Part shown: piece after piece, positions 43,256 through 54,836 of the stretch
How the letters are laid out: each line of letters opens with the position of its first letter
Position numbering within the stretch: the first letter of the stretch is position 1
DNA from: Tanypteryx hageni
Taxonomy: Eukaryota > Arthropoda > Insecta > Odonata > Petaluridae
NCBI GenBank assembly: GCA_028673005.1
Contig: CM054120.1
Span: 60,386,057-60,450,056, forward strand
Reading direction: 5' to 3'
Length of the DNA: 64,000 nt
Notes under the pieces: model-generated
Databases searched by the model: none
Seen by the model: only the letters and a program-made list of their open reading frames with translations
What the model was told of the DNA's origin: nothing
Made by a program: the position numbers and the translations under genes

Positions 43256-44395
43256 TTAACTACTGTAGTCAACAAGAATATTTCGATGACGATCGATTTC
43301 TATAATATTATCGAATTCGGCGTATATTATACGATTTATTGTCTCCGGAAGAGATTCTGCGAATCGTACATCCATACGTAGACTTCCTTGTCTTATTAAC
43401 TTCCAATGTGAGCCGATGTTTGATGATAGATCTGGTGTTAAGTCGAAGGCTGTTAGACAATATCCGTTTGGATACTGTTCGCGCGAAATCGAATTCCCTT
43501 CATTCAGGAAATGGATTCCAGTACCGCTGAACAGTGTGTGATACGCCCCCACATATAATTTATCATCCGTATAATCAGTTTGTAACGGTTTTGATGATAT
43601 TTGCTGTCCGTCGATATAGAGGGACAGGTGTGTCATTTTAAAGTGTTGGAAATTAAACGGGTTTAATGTTATTTCACCATTAAAGCACCCATTGGTCACA
43701 AAACCTATTATACACCTCTTCTGCAATTGACCTATAATTATGTTATCGATTATTTTCATTTGTATTCCTGAGGAGATTTTGAGAACTATTACATCAACCC
43801 TTGTTCGAGTGTATTTGGCCGTTGTTTTCCTCAGCGTTCTACTATGCTCAATAAGAACTGTGGGGTTGATTCGAACACGCCTTACCATAAGAGTAGCGTC
43901 AAGTAATTTTACTTTTGCATAATTTGAATCACGCAGCAGACTAAAACTGTCCCTTGAGCGAATCAACTTAACACTAAGATCGACACCGTTTAATAGAAGT
44001 TGGTCTTGATTGAATATATCGCTATGTATATGCCCGATCATATCCATGGGTTTACTTAGTTTGGTTTACTCTCTTCTTTTTGATAACCCAGAATTGCCAT
44101 TATCGAGACTATCCATCGCTTTGCCTGAATCGTCATACCAACGAGACATTGTCAAATGTGATTTTTTAGCAGCGGGGCCATAATTGATAGCCGTTTCTAT
44201 ATAAGACCTATAAGGATAAGTATTACTTGGCGGAGTAACCAATTTCTGATTCAAGTACAAATCCAATTGTGAGAAGATGCTGTGAAAAAAATTATTTACA
44301 TGTCCTACTTGATGTTCAAGCGTTGTTTCTGTCCCGTCTTGTTTTATGATTCTTCCCGTGACTTGCAGTAGCTTTTGCGGAAGATCGATGTACAT
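43256..44395 (-). pseudogene. Polinton major capsid protein, broken (copy 3)
   Basis: N-terminal frame 44066-44395 (109 codons) reads through the site of the copy 1/2 TAG with SHLTMSRWYDD. It stops at a different place, a TAA at 44066-44068 replacing a Leu codon. The remaining 263 codons (43256-44047) are open. Landmarks as in copy 1. Only this nonsense codon and the missing 5' end interrupt it. Independent decay from copies 1/2. Confidence 0.8.
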
Positions 44396-44414
44396 ATAAC
44401 CGTCCTAACCATCT

Positions 44415-45194
44415 TTATATTTTACGAAAATTAAGTTTAACCCACGAAGTCTCAAACTAAAATGGTAAAGGCTCACCCGTATCGTCTCTTTTATCTACTT
44501 CTATGCAATCAAACTCGCGATGCATCACGGGTACATAGTGTGGTGCCTCAAATATAAGCATTTTCTGAGTTCCATAAACGTACTTCTTGGTATCCATGTT
44601 CGCGATTCTTAGAAGCGGGTTACATGTATCTCCAACGATTTGAGATTCCACAATATCACAGTAAATGAACATTTGATGTGGAAACCCTAAGAAAATATTT
44701 GCAGGATGGTTTGAAATATTGCCACTAGTCACATCGATTCTCGGATCAAAACCTAGTTAAAGAGCCAGCCTCGGTGAAATCGTTAGCTTAACTTTCTCAA
44801 TGTTATAAACCTTGGTGTGAAAATTATTGACGTCCGTGCGTTTTATTTCTTTTTTTCGGCTGATATTATTTTAACACGTCCTGTATTCTCTTCTACCTCG
44901 AAAATTATCCTCTAAGAAATCTTTTCTTTTTCATTTATTTCACGAATTATATCATGAATAATTTCCAGGTTATAATTTTAATATTACGGAACCACCTTTT
45001 TCTTCCCATATCCGAATAGTGTTGTTGTTGTTACTAACAGTGAGAAGAGAACAAGGATATTGAAATTCCATGACGCCCGCAGCCCATCGACCTTTTAATT
45101 CGATACGTCGATGCAACAGAGTTCTGAATTTAGTTGTACTATTATTCGGGAACGAGTGGCGTGAGCTATTACTCGGCAATGTAATATAAAACTC
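44415..45194 (-). pseudogene. Penton-like minor capsid protein, broken (copy 3, minus)
   Basis: Same protein as 4741-5515, with extra private stops: one inside the C-terminal frame after EPLPF (near 44457) and one replacing the Gln in the RLALQLGF block (near 44757). It also has indels near 44890-44960. FYITLPSNSS and FPHQMFIYCDIV remain. Confidence 0.62.
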
Positions 45195-46258
45195 CTACAT
45201 CATTTGAACTTTTTTGTTTTATATCCTTAATTTTAACCCACGATTTAAAACTTTCGGAATAGCCTCTCCACTTGACGAACGCTTCACGTTTGACACCTTT
45301 TCACTTGTACGCCATAATTTTATCTATTTTGTGTTCTTGCATGGGGGTGACGCGGATGCGTTGTAATTCAGGCTCGTAAAACGTACCTTCAATTTCATTA
45401 CCACAAAGGTCTTCGATGATATATACCACCATCGATCTCTTAATAACCTTTTTTATTTTGAACCCCTCTTCTGACCAGTTATTGTAATAACCTTTATCGA
45501 ACTTAGATTTTTCCCTACCTATTCTCACTAGATCTCCAACGTTGTAACACGGTGCCTTAAGTTTTGCACGTATATTTACACCGCACAAATATTTCCAAAC
45601 CTCGTAAATATTTTCATCATTGACATCTACAGGCGCCATTTTAATGGAAGTGTGCGTTGCATTGTTATAGCCTTGTAGTAGTTTCGAAATGACGGTAATA
45701 TAGCGTTGTGTGAAATAACGCCACATTCTTGTTTTAAGAGTGCGGTTAAAGCGTTCCACGACACTAGCTTTCACATCGGGATTCTGTGTTACATAGTAAT
45801 TTATATTTTTCTCTTTGAAAAATTTTCTCACCAATCTCGATCTGAATTCTGTTCCTTTTCTGTTTGAAGATGCAACGGTTTACGTTTACTTTTGCGAAAA
45901 ATTTGTTGAAATGCCTTCTTCACGTGTGAACCTTTTTTGTCCTTCAAAGGTATTCCCCAAGCATATTTACTAAAGACATCGTTCACTGTAAGTAGGTAAT
46001 TATAACCATCATTATACTTTTCAATGACCGCATGTCGTTGAGATCAGCTTGCCAAACTTCGTCTTTCGTGGTCACAAAATACCGATTTCTCAAAAAATTT
46101 CTACGGATTGGCTTGTGAAGCGTGTATGTTTCTTCCCCTTCTAACCAATGCTTAACTTCTTTTGGTGTATATTTTCCACGCATTACACTCATTGGAGCTC
46201 GAGCGCCTGCGAACCCCGTAGGAATCGCCGGGTTAAAATACGTTTCAAAGATACTCAT
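45169..46258 (-). pseudogene. Polinton integrase, full-length span, broken (copy 3, minus)
   Basis: Retains the N-terminal part deleted in copies 1/2: TYFNP, GKYTPKEVKHWLEGEE, TLHKPIRRNFLRNR and the first Asp in WQADLND. Frameshifts near 46010 and 45855 interrupt it. At the latter the second catalytic Asp region is damaged (TEK where TDK is expected). The rest from 45834 is open: VVERFNRTLK to ELQRIRVTPMQ, then TGA at 45301 before the chromodomain-like segment. The start overlaps the HAKKM gene by 14 bp. Confidence 0.8.
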
Positions 46259-46976
46259 TGTAAACGAAATATTGTCCACTCTTTAATTTTGTAAGGCGAA
46301 TAACGTGATTATGTTTTTTCGTATGATGAGTTGATGGCGGAGTTGCTTCAAACGAATCGGATGTTCTTTGACGAATGAATGACCAACTTCATGTATTACC
46401 TATATATTCCTGAGGGATATTTAACTCTCTTAAAGCGGTGCAGAATATTTCCCAACATTCGGGATTGCTGTGTTTACGAGGTCTTATCACGTCGTTGATC
46501 AAATCTGTTATGTTCGAGTATGGGAGAACTCTCCCATGAACGCTTATAACACCTCGCTCATCCTAAGAAACAATATCGCTGCGTAAAATCCGATCGTGCA
46601 ACAATAGTGTTTTTCTCCTTAATGTTTGCGGTACCGAGCTTAAAATTTAATTAACTGCAAACGCGTCGCTCCTCCGCTTTTTAGTCATATCCTTACCACG
46701 AGGTCTCGTCTCAGCGCTTTTTGGATTTATCTCATCATCATTTTTAAATCTCGTTATTGGTAAATATATATGTTTTTCTCCTTTCGCCACCAGACTTAAA
46801 TGTTTTTGAAAAATTTCTTTATATTTTAGCCATTTTTCCAGATCTGTGATATCTTTTTCAAGCAATATATTTCTCATTTATTCATCCATTCGTGATATTT
46901 GAGAATTTTCAGTTATTGGTCTAAAACGTTCGAGAGCGTCCGAGGATATTAACTGCATTTTCTTTGCATGCTCCAT
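46245..46976 (-). pseudogene. Uncharacterised Polinton 'HAKKM' protein, full span (copy 3, minus)
   Basis: A 244-codon span with no net frameshift but four nonsense codons (near 46878, 46645, 46560 and 46400). It starts MEHAKKMQLISSDALERFRP, then NILLEKDITDLEKWLKYKEI, a basic PRGKDMTKKRRSD stretch, DERGVISVHGRVLPYSNI, NDVIRPRKHSNPECW and NIPQEYIGN. The family is a regular neighbour of integrase in Polinton-like elements; function unknown. Its ATG lies 2 bp after the stop of the basic protein gene, and its end overlaps the integrase ATG. In copies 1/2 this minus-strand copy is entirely deleted. Confidence 0.65.
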
Positions 46977-46978
46977 GA

Positions 46979-47308
46979 TTAACCAAATAATGACCCTACA
47001 GGCCCGCTAAGCAGTGAACCCAATATTATGGGGAGAAAACCAGCACCAGACTGTATTATGACTCTTCTCTTCTTTCTCCAGCACTTGCCACGTCTGATAA
47101 GTTTTCGTAAGATCTTCTTGTGTCGAACTAGTTTGCGTTTATGACACGACTTGAGAGAGACGTTACCTTTAAATACGTTGAGAACACATTCTCACATCGC
47201 CTCGATTAAAGTTTTGTCAGCCGTTTTTAAAATCGCTATTCGTTGTGGTGGTTTGATCCAACATAGAGCTCTAAGGGTATTACGGCAGCTCCGGTCCGTG
47301 CGAGATAT
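46979..47308 (-). pseudogene. Small basic protein with hydrophobic C terminus (copy 3)
   Basis: A 110-codon span in one frame with a single TGA near codon 47; the start ATG of copies 1/2 is ATA here. The middle is Lys/Arg-rich (KRKLVRHKKILRKLI). The C terminus is Gly-rich and hydrophobic, GAGFLPIILGSLLSGPVG. The basic-then-hydrophobic design recalls adenovirus core/pX or membrane-lytic virion peptides; that comparison is an inference. It overlaps the ATPase gene by 29 bp and stops 2 bp before the HAKKM gene. Confidence 0.6.
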
Positions 47309-48040
47309 CTTTTTCGAATGAAAAATACCTCTCAGCGCTACGGTTTTTATATTTTGGTATATAAACTTGGGTGATTCCGTCTTTCGGAATTATTTTTGTT
47401 CTTATTCGATATTCATCAGGAGTACCCTGTTTTAAGTCAAATAAGATGTAACCGTGAGGTCTTGAGGTGGCACCTCTAAAAGCGTCTTGAATGGATTTTG
47501 GGTTTTCTGGGTAAATTTGTCTTGAAAGATGTAAGATTTGAGCTCCATTTTACGGATTTTTGAAGCATAAAATATAATAGGAATTAAGAGATATGTCGCG
47601 TCTACCTTTCCCTTGATGAAATAAATTTTGTGTTATGAAAATCACGCTCAGCCCACGGTGATGAGATCCCTTAGTAAAAAGATAAACGACGCGACCTCCC
47701 GCATCATATCATCAAGGATGATGAACCATGGCCGTGGTTTGAAGTCATTATCCCCATTTCTCAAATCATCCAGATCTGTAACCCCTTTATAAAATTTAAC
47801 GTTAGCGTTCTTTCTCAATTTTAACGGTAAAGATTGCACCTCTGAATAACACCAAATAATCTCTTCAATTCTAACATCGACCATAGAATCGATTGCGTTT
47901 ATAAATTTTTCCATGAAAACAGATTTACTGGACCCTGCAGGAACCGCCAAAGTGGCCGTGAACGGATGTTTCCAAGGGATCGACATGATAAAGAGTGAAG
48001 ATGTAAAGTGAATGTTTCGGGTTTTCATCAGAAGTTGCAC
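47280..48040 (-). pseudogene. FtsK/HerA-type packaging ATPase, broken (copy 3)
   Basis: As 6517-7277, but the P-loop keeps its Lys-Ser: VPAGSSKSVF where copies 1/2 read GPAVSSISVL. Walker B WFIILDDMM is intact. Frameshift near 47648 and TAA in the KNP segment as in the other copies; C-terminal YILFDLKQG and DEYRIRTK present. It retains more ancestral character at the nucleotide-binding loop than copies 1/2. Confidence 0.77.
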
Positions 48041-48066
48041 ATTTATTTTAAACTGAAAACCTTAAT

Positions 48067-48306
48067 TTACAAAAAGAAAATGGTGTATGTCCTTACAGAA
48101 AACATTTTACATTGCACATCGATTTTCATTTCATCATATTTATCAGGCTCTGGAATAACGATTCGTACTAAATACAAATGAATACAGAGACAAAAATTAA
48201 TTAAAAACGCTACACACAGTTGAAAAACACAATAAATAAGTACATAAATAAGAAAATAAATTATAACAGCAACATGAATAAATTTAGGATAAAATCGATA
48301 GTACAA
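48067..48306 (-). CDS. Possible small membrane protein, 79 codons (copy 3)
   Basis: Counterpart of 7304-7543. Open, with the hydrophobic half preserved and changes mainly in the polar tail (DEMKIDVQCKMF). Unrecognised; could be fortuitous. Confidence 0.28.
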   Translation of the reverse strand: MYYRFYPKFIHVAVIIYFLIYVLIYCVFQLCVAFLINFCLCIHLYLVRIVIPEPDKYDEMKIDVQCKMFSVRTYTIFFL

Positions 48307-48574
48307 TATACATATACATATAAAATAAATTTACATAAATAAATAAATTAACATCAATAATAATAAATACTAATATAACAAAATAAAATAAAAATGCATA
48401 TATAGCAGGCAATTACATGAATAAGTATAATTAATACATAAATAAATAACATCTGCAAACAGGAACGTTTTCTTAGCCTGATATTAATTTGCGAAAAGAG
48501 TGAAGGCCCTCCTTAATTATACAACGTTCTGGAAAGCACTTCAGAAAAATTATACGCATTACACATTTTAAATG
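48307..48574. other. AT-rich low-complexity spacer (copy 3)
   Basis: 'ataaataaat' and 'aataataa' runs; no gene. Confidence 0.6.
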
Positions 48575-50979
48575 CTATGCACTCACATACCCATACGGTG
48601 ACGTGCAATACTCTCCAACTCTCCGCCTTTTTGTGTATACAACGCGGTATACTTTTGTCTCTGTGCGGGTACACCACATCACGCTTCTTTGTTCTGCGGA
48701 TTTGTTGGGGAATGGTGATCGATACCGGGGGTGAACCATTCACCACCATGTATTTAAGCTTTTCATCATTGCAATTGGATGCATTTATCGAAATACCCTT
48801 CAACTTCCATGTGGTTTTTATACAAGCAGGGTGGCCGCCGCATAACACCTTATAGGCGTAATTTTTTGGACCCCCCCAAACGAATTCAGAGAGAGAGGAT
48901 TCTTCACCGTACTCTCCTAATTAATCCGTGAGATCTCCCAAGTAAAAACCGGTCGGTGGCGACCATTCCCCTTCCTTTACAATGAATTCATACAGTACTA
49001 GTCGTGCTTGTGCTGTTGTGTAACAAGCAATTGAGACACTGACATTTGGATGTGTTTTCATATCTTCGACTTTATCTACATAATTAACTAAGATCAATTC
49101 ATCGGTAATCGGAAGGAGTCCATTATTTGTAAAATTAGGGTTTGTTAAAATTTTAAAATACCTCTCTGAATTATTTACAATTACTGTACGGGTGAGATCT
49201 TCTCTTTTGCCAAATTTACCCTGAAGAGAGTTTAACATCAATTTTGATGTTGATCTCTGACCCGTGTTGAATTTTATGCAGTCGTAAACTAATGATACAA
49301 CCTCCTTCAACATCATTCCCGACACATATGATGATTTCTTATCTTCTGTAACACAACTGTCAGGCCATCCACTGGCTTGTTGCTTAATTTTTAAAAAAAT
49401 TTTAATTACCCCGAAAAAATACCACCCTCTTTTTTTAAGGGATCATAGCTTGTAACCTCAAAACCCCATAACTCTAAAGAATAATGTAGCCACTTACGAC
49501 GGTATGTTTCACCTCATCGGTAACCTATGTTCCCGTGAATTTTCTATCGTTGAATGAGTTGTGGGTACAATCATTTTGCGTGCTACATTCTGCACATGAT
49601 CTACAAAGAGGGGATTGTAACTTCCCTCCAATACCACAAAAGAAAGCGTCTCGAGCTTTAAGAGATATTTTTATGGCTAGGGGGTGTTTATCTAGAAACT
49701 CTTTAACTTCAGGGTTTGATTGAAGGAACTCATCGAATTCACACTCCCACGTCTCGGTCAGAGAGCAACCTCAATTTAAGGGACGCTCGCGACGATACAT
49801 GGTTGTTTCGAACCTAGTCTCCATAGTTTCGTTTTGCTTGTTACCAATTGGTGTATTACGGTCAACGAAACATTTCGGACAGCCATGAAAATAGCATCCG
49901 TAAAACTCGTAAACCATTACACCATTTTCACTCTCCAAGTACCCTTCTACTCTGTAGCCGCCATATTTTACCTCACGGCCATTTGCGGCATGGCTTATTT
50001 TAATATTCCGCCTCATCTCTGCGGACAACAACCACATAATGGCCTCATGTGATTGATTATCCTTCCAGTGGAAGCCTCCATGAGGTATAACACCTATTGT
50101 GTTATCCTTAAAAAAGTTTCGTCTATACGCTGAGAGACATGCACTCGATATGGTGCATGTCTCCGTGAACGGAGAGACTTTTGTTAGACCATAAAACAGT
50201 TTGCTAAATTCGTAACACGCTGTTCATAATATGAAGGTATCGTTGGACCAATATTCTCTTAACTCTTTTTCAAAATCAAACACAATTGTCGATTGTGTTT
50301 CGAAACTTCTGTCAAAAATATCCCTCTCTCCGGTGGCCATCGATTCATAACCAAAAGTTTTTTTTGGTAGGAATTGGACCAACATACCCCCGATTTTCTA
50401 ATTTAGTAAAAAAATGTGGAAAGTACCTTATTTCAATGTCAAAGTTAACTAAGCGCGGAGGGCAACTTGGAGAGTGCCATTGGAAGAAACTTTAATGAAT
50501 CAATGAAACGGTATTTCTCAACATACATGGAGGTGATCTTTGTACCCGTCAGCAAAATATTAGGCAACCATATTAATCTATCTGTCATATATCTCAATAA
50601 AACTGTGCATCATAGCCTTTAGAATTATGTGCAATATATATTATTTTACTGAAAGTTGATCTTGGTAATGTTAACTAATTAAAGAGCTGGCGAATAGGGT
50701 CGCACGAGTCAAGCATATGCTGGCGAATACCGCATGAAAGACAGACGTGATCACTATTCAACACATACACGCAGATGGTGCAATTCTGCTGTACTACGCA
50801 TAAAACGGGGATGTGTTCATATGTAGAACCCAACGTCGTTGAAAGGGTTGTATCCTTACGGGCATTCAATGTCATAATACACATAAAAAACCTTATTATC
50901 GACAACGGTTTCTCCAATCCACCTGCATGTAGCAGAGATGACATGCATTGCAGTCTTTTTTACAAACATTACAATAAAC
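48575..50979 (-). pseudogene. Protein-primed family-B DNA polymerase, main part, broken (copy 3)
   Basis: As in copies 1/2, with motif A also missing. In addition an in-frame 54-bp loss near 48985 removes the segment that carries motif C: the text runs from VLYEF straight to IVKEGEWSPP, so DTDS is gone. Motif B (NSLQGKFG), HGCPKC, HIPVLCVVQQNC and exonuclease motif I remain. The cysteine-rich YCNVCKKDC-to-HLCYMQVDW stretch is visible up to the hAT-1 insertion point. The N-terminal continuation is at 54829-55437. Confidence 0.85.
50972..50979. repeat. 8-bp target-site duplication of hAT-1, left
   Basis: 'caataaac', repeated at 54829-54836 on the other side of the element. Eight bp is the hallmark length for hAT insertions. 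Confidence 0.85.
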
Positions 50980-52224
50980 CATGCACGGATCCAAGGGGGG
51001 GGGGGGCGATGTGGGCGAGAGAGAATAAGCAGTCTTTCAGGTGGCGGAAGGGTTTCTTCAATAGGCTTAGGTTATAGAATAGATTCTTCTTCGAAATTTT
51101 CCATGCTTCTTGTCTGTATGTCGCTGCCGACGTATACTACTAGCAAAAAGGGCCTGTTGGAGATAGTGTCACCCTGAGCGGTGCTTAAACTTCCTAATTG
51201 GAGTGGTGGGGAGGAGAATGGGATTCCCAAGATTTTTAACGAATGGCGAGTGAAGGGGAATGAACCTAGCCACGCGGGACATTGCCTTCTAATGCACTCC
51301 ATGTGCGCACTCCGGTCGCCTAGCCTTTTGGAGAACCCTCGCACCGGGTGCAGTAAAGATAGTATCATATGAATCGTCTCTCTTTCGAACCGCGAGTAGG
51401 GGCGATGGCCATGTCAACGGCCTACGCTATCGGCTAGGTGCCGGTAAAAGGATGAAACAAAGCCATCGGTTTATGCCTTGCTTATCCTTCCACCCTCATT
51501 CACTATTGTCGGTTCGTTTTGTTCTTACGAATGGCTATAATTTAAGAAGCTTTTTAGATTTGTCTTCTTGGGTTTACCCAAAAGGACTACAATGATATTT
51601 CTAAATACACATTTTGGGATTAACCCCCGCCACCCCCCCCCCCCTTCTCCCCTCCCCCCCATTTGCTTAGAGTGCTTCCCCACTTCCGAGCTCTTCTATC
51701 TCCCAAAATCCTTTAAAAGGGACCTTTCTCTATCTTGGGTTTTCCCGTCATTGTTTTCAAGAGCTTCCGAGCGTTTTAAGATCATTCATTCTGTGATTCG
51801 CTAGCGCGTGTATGATAGTTTGCCGGAGAAGTGCTATAAGTTGCAGGTGTCGCAGAAGTATATAGTCGGTACAGACAATTAGGTTTTTCGTTAAGTCGTG
51901 TCCCACAATTTAGCATTACTGCAGCAGTTCTACAAGTCTTCGAAATACCGTCACTTCAAGAGTGATTATTACTTCTTTGGAGATAGTCGACGAACATGCA
52001 GCGGAAGAATTATACAATTATCTGTAAGTGATTTCTTAGGAAGTTTTTACTGTTTCTTTTCGCTATATTCAAATTCAAAGCACTAAAAATGCAACAATCA
52101 ATGTCTGATAAAAGTATTATTATTTTAAAAATTATTCCGTGGAATTTATCTTTATAAGGGAATTTATATATTTAGTCATAGTATTATACTTTATTAAGCA
52201 TTTATTAAAACATGTTAATTTCAG

Positions 52225-54473
52225 GGAGACAAAACAAGTTCAAGAGAATCGAAAGCGTCATTTGCCTATTATTGATAAGAACATCACTCTAGGTAGACAA
52301 AATATAGCATTTCGAGGCCATACGGATGACGGTAATTTTTCAGTCAGGCCTGAGAGCAGTGAAAGCATTACGAATGAGAGAAACTTTCGCAATATATTAA
52401 AATTACGTATCCGAGGTTGTGACCAGGATCTTGAAAATCATTTGAAATCATCTAGCGCAAATGTCACATACATTTCAAAACGACTATGTGCAGAGAACTG
52501 CAAATTTGTGACGCCTTTCCATTGCCGGACGAACGTCCCATCTACTACGCGGAAGCCTTGGCGGCATTGATGGCCGCAGTGTACATACTTCAACTAGCTC
52601 CAAAATACTGTAACATTGTTGTGTATTCTGATAATATGGCTGTAATAGTATCCTTGAATAAAGGTACAGGATTATTGTTTAATCACAATATGTTAATAAC
52701 TTTGTTTGTTCTTATAATAAAGGATTTGTCACGTAGTGTGACCTGGCGGTACGTCTCGACAACCGAGAATCTGGCCGACCGTCCTTCCCGGACCATCCTA
52801 CCTCCCTATGCTGCTTCGGCTGGCGATTGGTTGTCGTCAGTCGGAGTGGTATATAGGTGGGATGACGCCTGAGAAGGAGGTCGTTCAGTATCCGGATGTC
52901 GGGCGTGCCGCCAGCTCTCTCTCTCGTTTGTTGATTGTTGCGACGATGAAATTTTGGAAAAATCCTAAACTTTGTGAGGGAAGGAAAATGTTATTCCATT
53001 TTATTTGACGAAACTACTGATATAACTATGGTGTCTCAATTAAGCCTTGTTATTAGGTATGTTTATGAAAATAAAATTAGGGAAGATTTCATTGGTTTTG
53101 TGGATTTGCACGATGAAAATTTCACATCAGCAAATAGACACCCTAAATTAAGGGGAAATGTGCTAGGAAAATCAGTTGTTCAGTTATTAATAAAAAATAA
53201 TCTTGATACGAAAAACTGTGTTGGTTTTTGCACCGATAACTGCCTTGTCATGGCATCTGAGCAGCATGGTGCTGCTTTAGAAATCCGTAAGGTTTCTCCT
53301 CATGCGGTTAGATTTCCTTGCCAAAGCCATTCATTGAACTTGACTTTGTCGAAATCGTCCGAAATTAGGGCAATTAGAAAATGTTTTGAATTAATGGGAT
53401 AGGTTATTAATTTTTATCATTTGTCTACTAAGAGAAATTTTCTATTAAAGAGAGAAATGGGTGGGGGATTAAGTATCTTGTGCGATACATGCTGGGTAGA
53501 ATGGCATAATGCTTGTTTAATATTTGAGAAAAACTTTTCCACAATTACCAAGATATTGAACGATATCAGTAATTGGGAAGATAGGACATCTTCAACAAAG
53601 GCAGATTTACTCCTAAATAATCTCATGACAAGAGAATTCATAGTTTCGATGAAATGCATTACTTTTATTTTTTCTTTAACTCTTCCGGTTAGTAAGTCAT
53701 TACAAATAGAATCGCTAGATCTGTATTCAGCTATAAAATGCATTGAGGGCATCATTTGCTTATTAGATTGTGAGAGGAAAACGGTTGACGAAGTATTTAA
53801 TAGAATTTGGAAAAGCGCAAATGAATTTGCAGATATTGAAGCTCATTAAGCCCTGGTATGCATCAAGGCGAATTAACTGTTCGGAAACCGCCGAGCAATA
53901 CCATCGACGTAGTGTATTTTTCCCGATACTCTCCTAGATGATTTTCGAAGCCGTTTCTCTGATGAAACACTGAAGGCATTTAATTTGGGAAATATTTAAC
54001 CGAAACAACTATTGTGTTTGGATCAAGTTGCGTTAGATAATACTGCAACGTCATTATGGGAAAAATATTCTGACTTTTTGAATGTTTCCGTTATTTCAAA
54101 TTCGTTTACTATTTTTCTAAGCGAATTAATAATGTGGAAAACCAAATGGGAACGTGAATATAAGTGCAATAGCATTAAAACTGGCATGAATGCCTATGAA
54201 GTTTTCAGTATGTGCGAAGAGGAATTTTATCCAAATTGCAAAATTTTATTAAAAATTTTACTCACTCTTCCTCTAAGTGTTGTTAACTCTGAACGCGGCT
54301 TTTCGGCTTTGCGACGATTAAAAACTTGGTTGCGGAACAGAATGAGTGAAAACAGACTTGTGGGTTTGGCGTTACTCCATATACATCAAGATATTCATCT
54401 TGACCCGGAAAAGATTGTAGATGGTTTTGCTAATTCTTGTATGGACGACTTGATTTTTTATTGTGATTTTTAA
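52225..54473 (+). pseudogene. hAT-1 transposase (copy 3)
   Basis: DUF4371-type hAT transposase, near full length but broken. LGRQNIAFRGH and HLKSSSANVTYISKR are followed by the intruding RNase H fragment (52486-52918), then YYSILFDETTDI, GFCTDN and CQSHSLNLTLSKSS, a break near 53402-53420, the linker region to 53849, a broken stretch to 54012, and the C-terminal dimerisation domain LPLSVVNSERGFSALRRLKT. The catalytic Asp-Asp-Glu positions (FDETTD, CTDN, NSERGF) are visible. The 5' coding part present in copies 1/2 (11605-11835) is absent. Confidence 0.82.
52486..52918 (+). mobile_element. RNase H domain fragment of a retroelement, in hAT-1 of copy 3
   Basis: An open frame with RNase H landmarks in order: YYAEALAALMAAVYIL (Glu), VVYSDNMAVIVSLNKG (Asp), and WRYVSTTENLADRPSR (final Asp). 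The pattern is typical of RNase H in tyrosine-recombinase (DIRS-like) or LTR-type retroelements. It is absent from copies 1 and 2, where the hAT sequence is continuous at this point, so it was gained by copy 3. No target duplication or element ends are visible: only this domain was captured. Confidence 0.65.
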
Positions 54474-54828
54474 AAGAAAATTTTAAGAAGTGCTATACAA
54501 AGTAAATAAAATGTCACAGATACCTGATTTAAATATATTTTTTTCTTTTTTACATTATGCGAAACATAAGCCTTATACATCATTTTCGCAAAATATGTAT
54601 TATTATAAGGGAGGTCAATGTATGCGTGGTTTTCAATATATATTACACCTAAAATAGGATTTATGATAGAAAATATACAAAACTATTATTTCTTGTGATT
54701 ATCTCTTTAAAAAGTCCTGAATATAATTTTGACGAATATAGGGATCTGTATTTGATATTTTTCCTATTTACGTGGAAAATAGTACTTAATCGCCACCCCC
54801 CCTTGGGAGGTTTCTAGATCCGCCCTTG

Positions 54829-54836
54829 CAATAAAC
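54829..54836. repeat. 8-bp target-site duplication of hAT-1, right
   Basis: 'caataaac', matching 50972-50979. It lies in the polymerase coding frame. Confidence 0.85.

Larger units (their letters stand above)
50980..54828 (+). mobile_element. hAT-1 transposon, complete ends (copy 3), 3849 bp
   Basis: Left end CATGCACGGATCC and right end (read inward) CAAGGGCGGATCT match at 9 of 13 positions, and both are followed inward by G runs. They are flanked by the identical 8-bp 'caataaac'. The interior holds about 1.2 kb non-coding DNA, the transposase (52225-54473) and a short AT-rich tail (54474-54785). The element interrupts the minus-strand polymerase gene within its cysteine-rich region. Confidence 0.9.
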
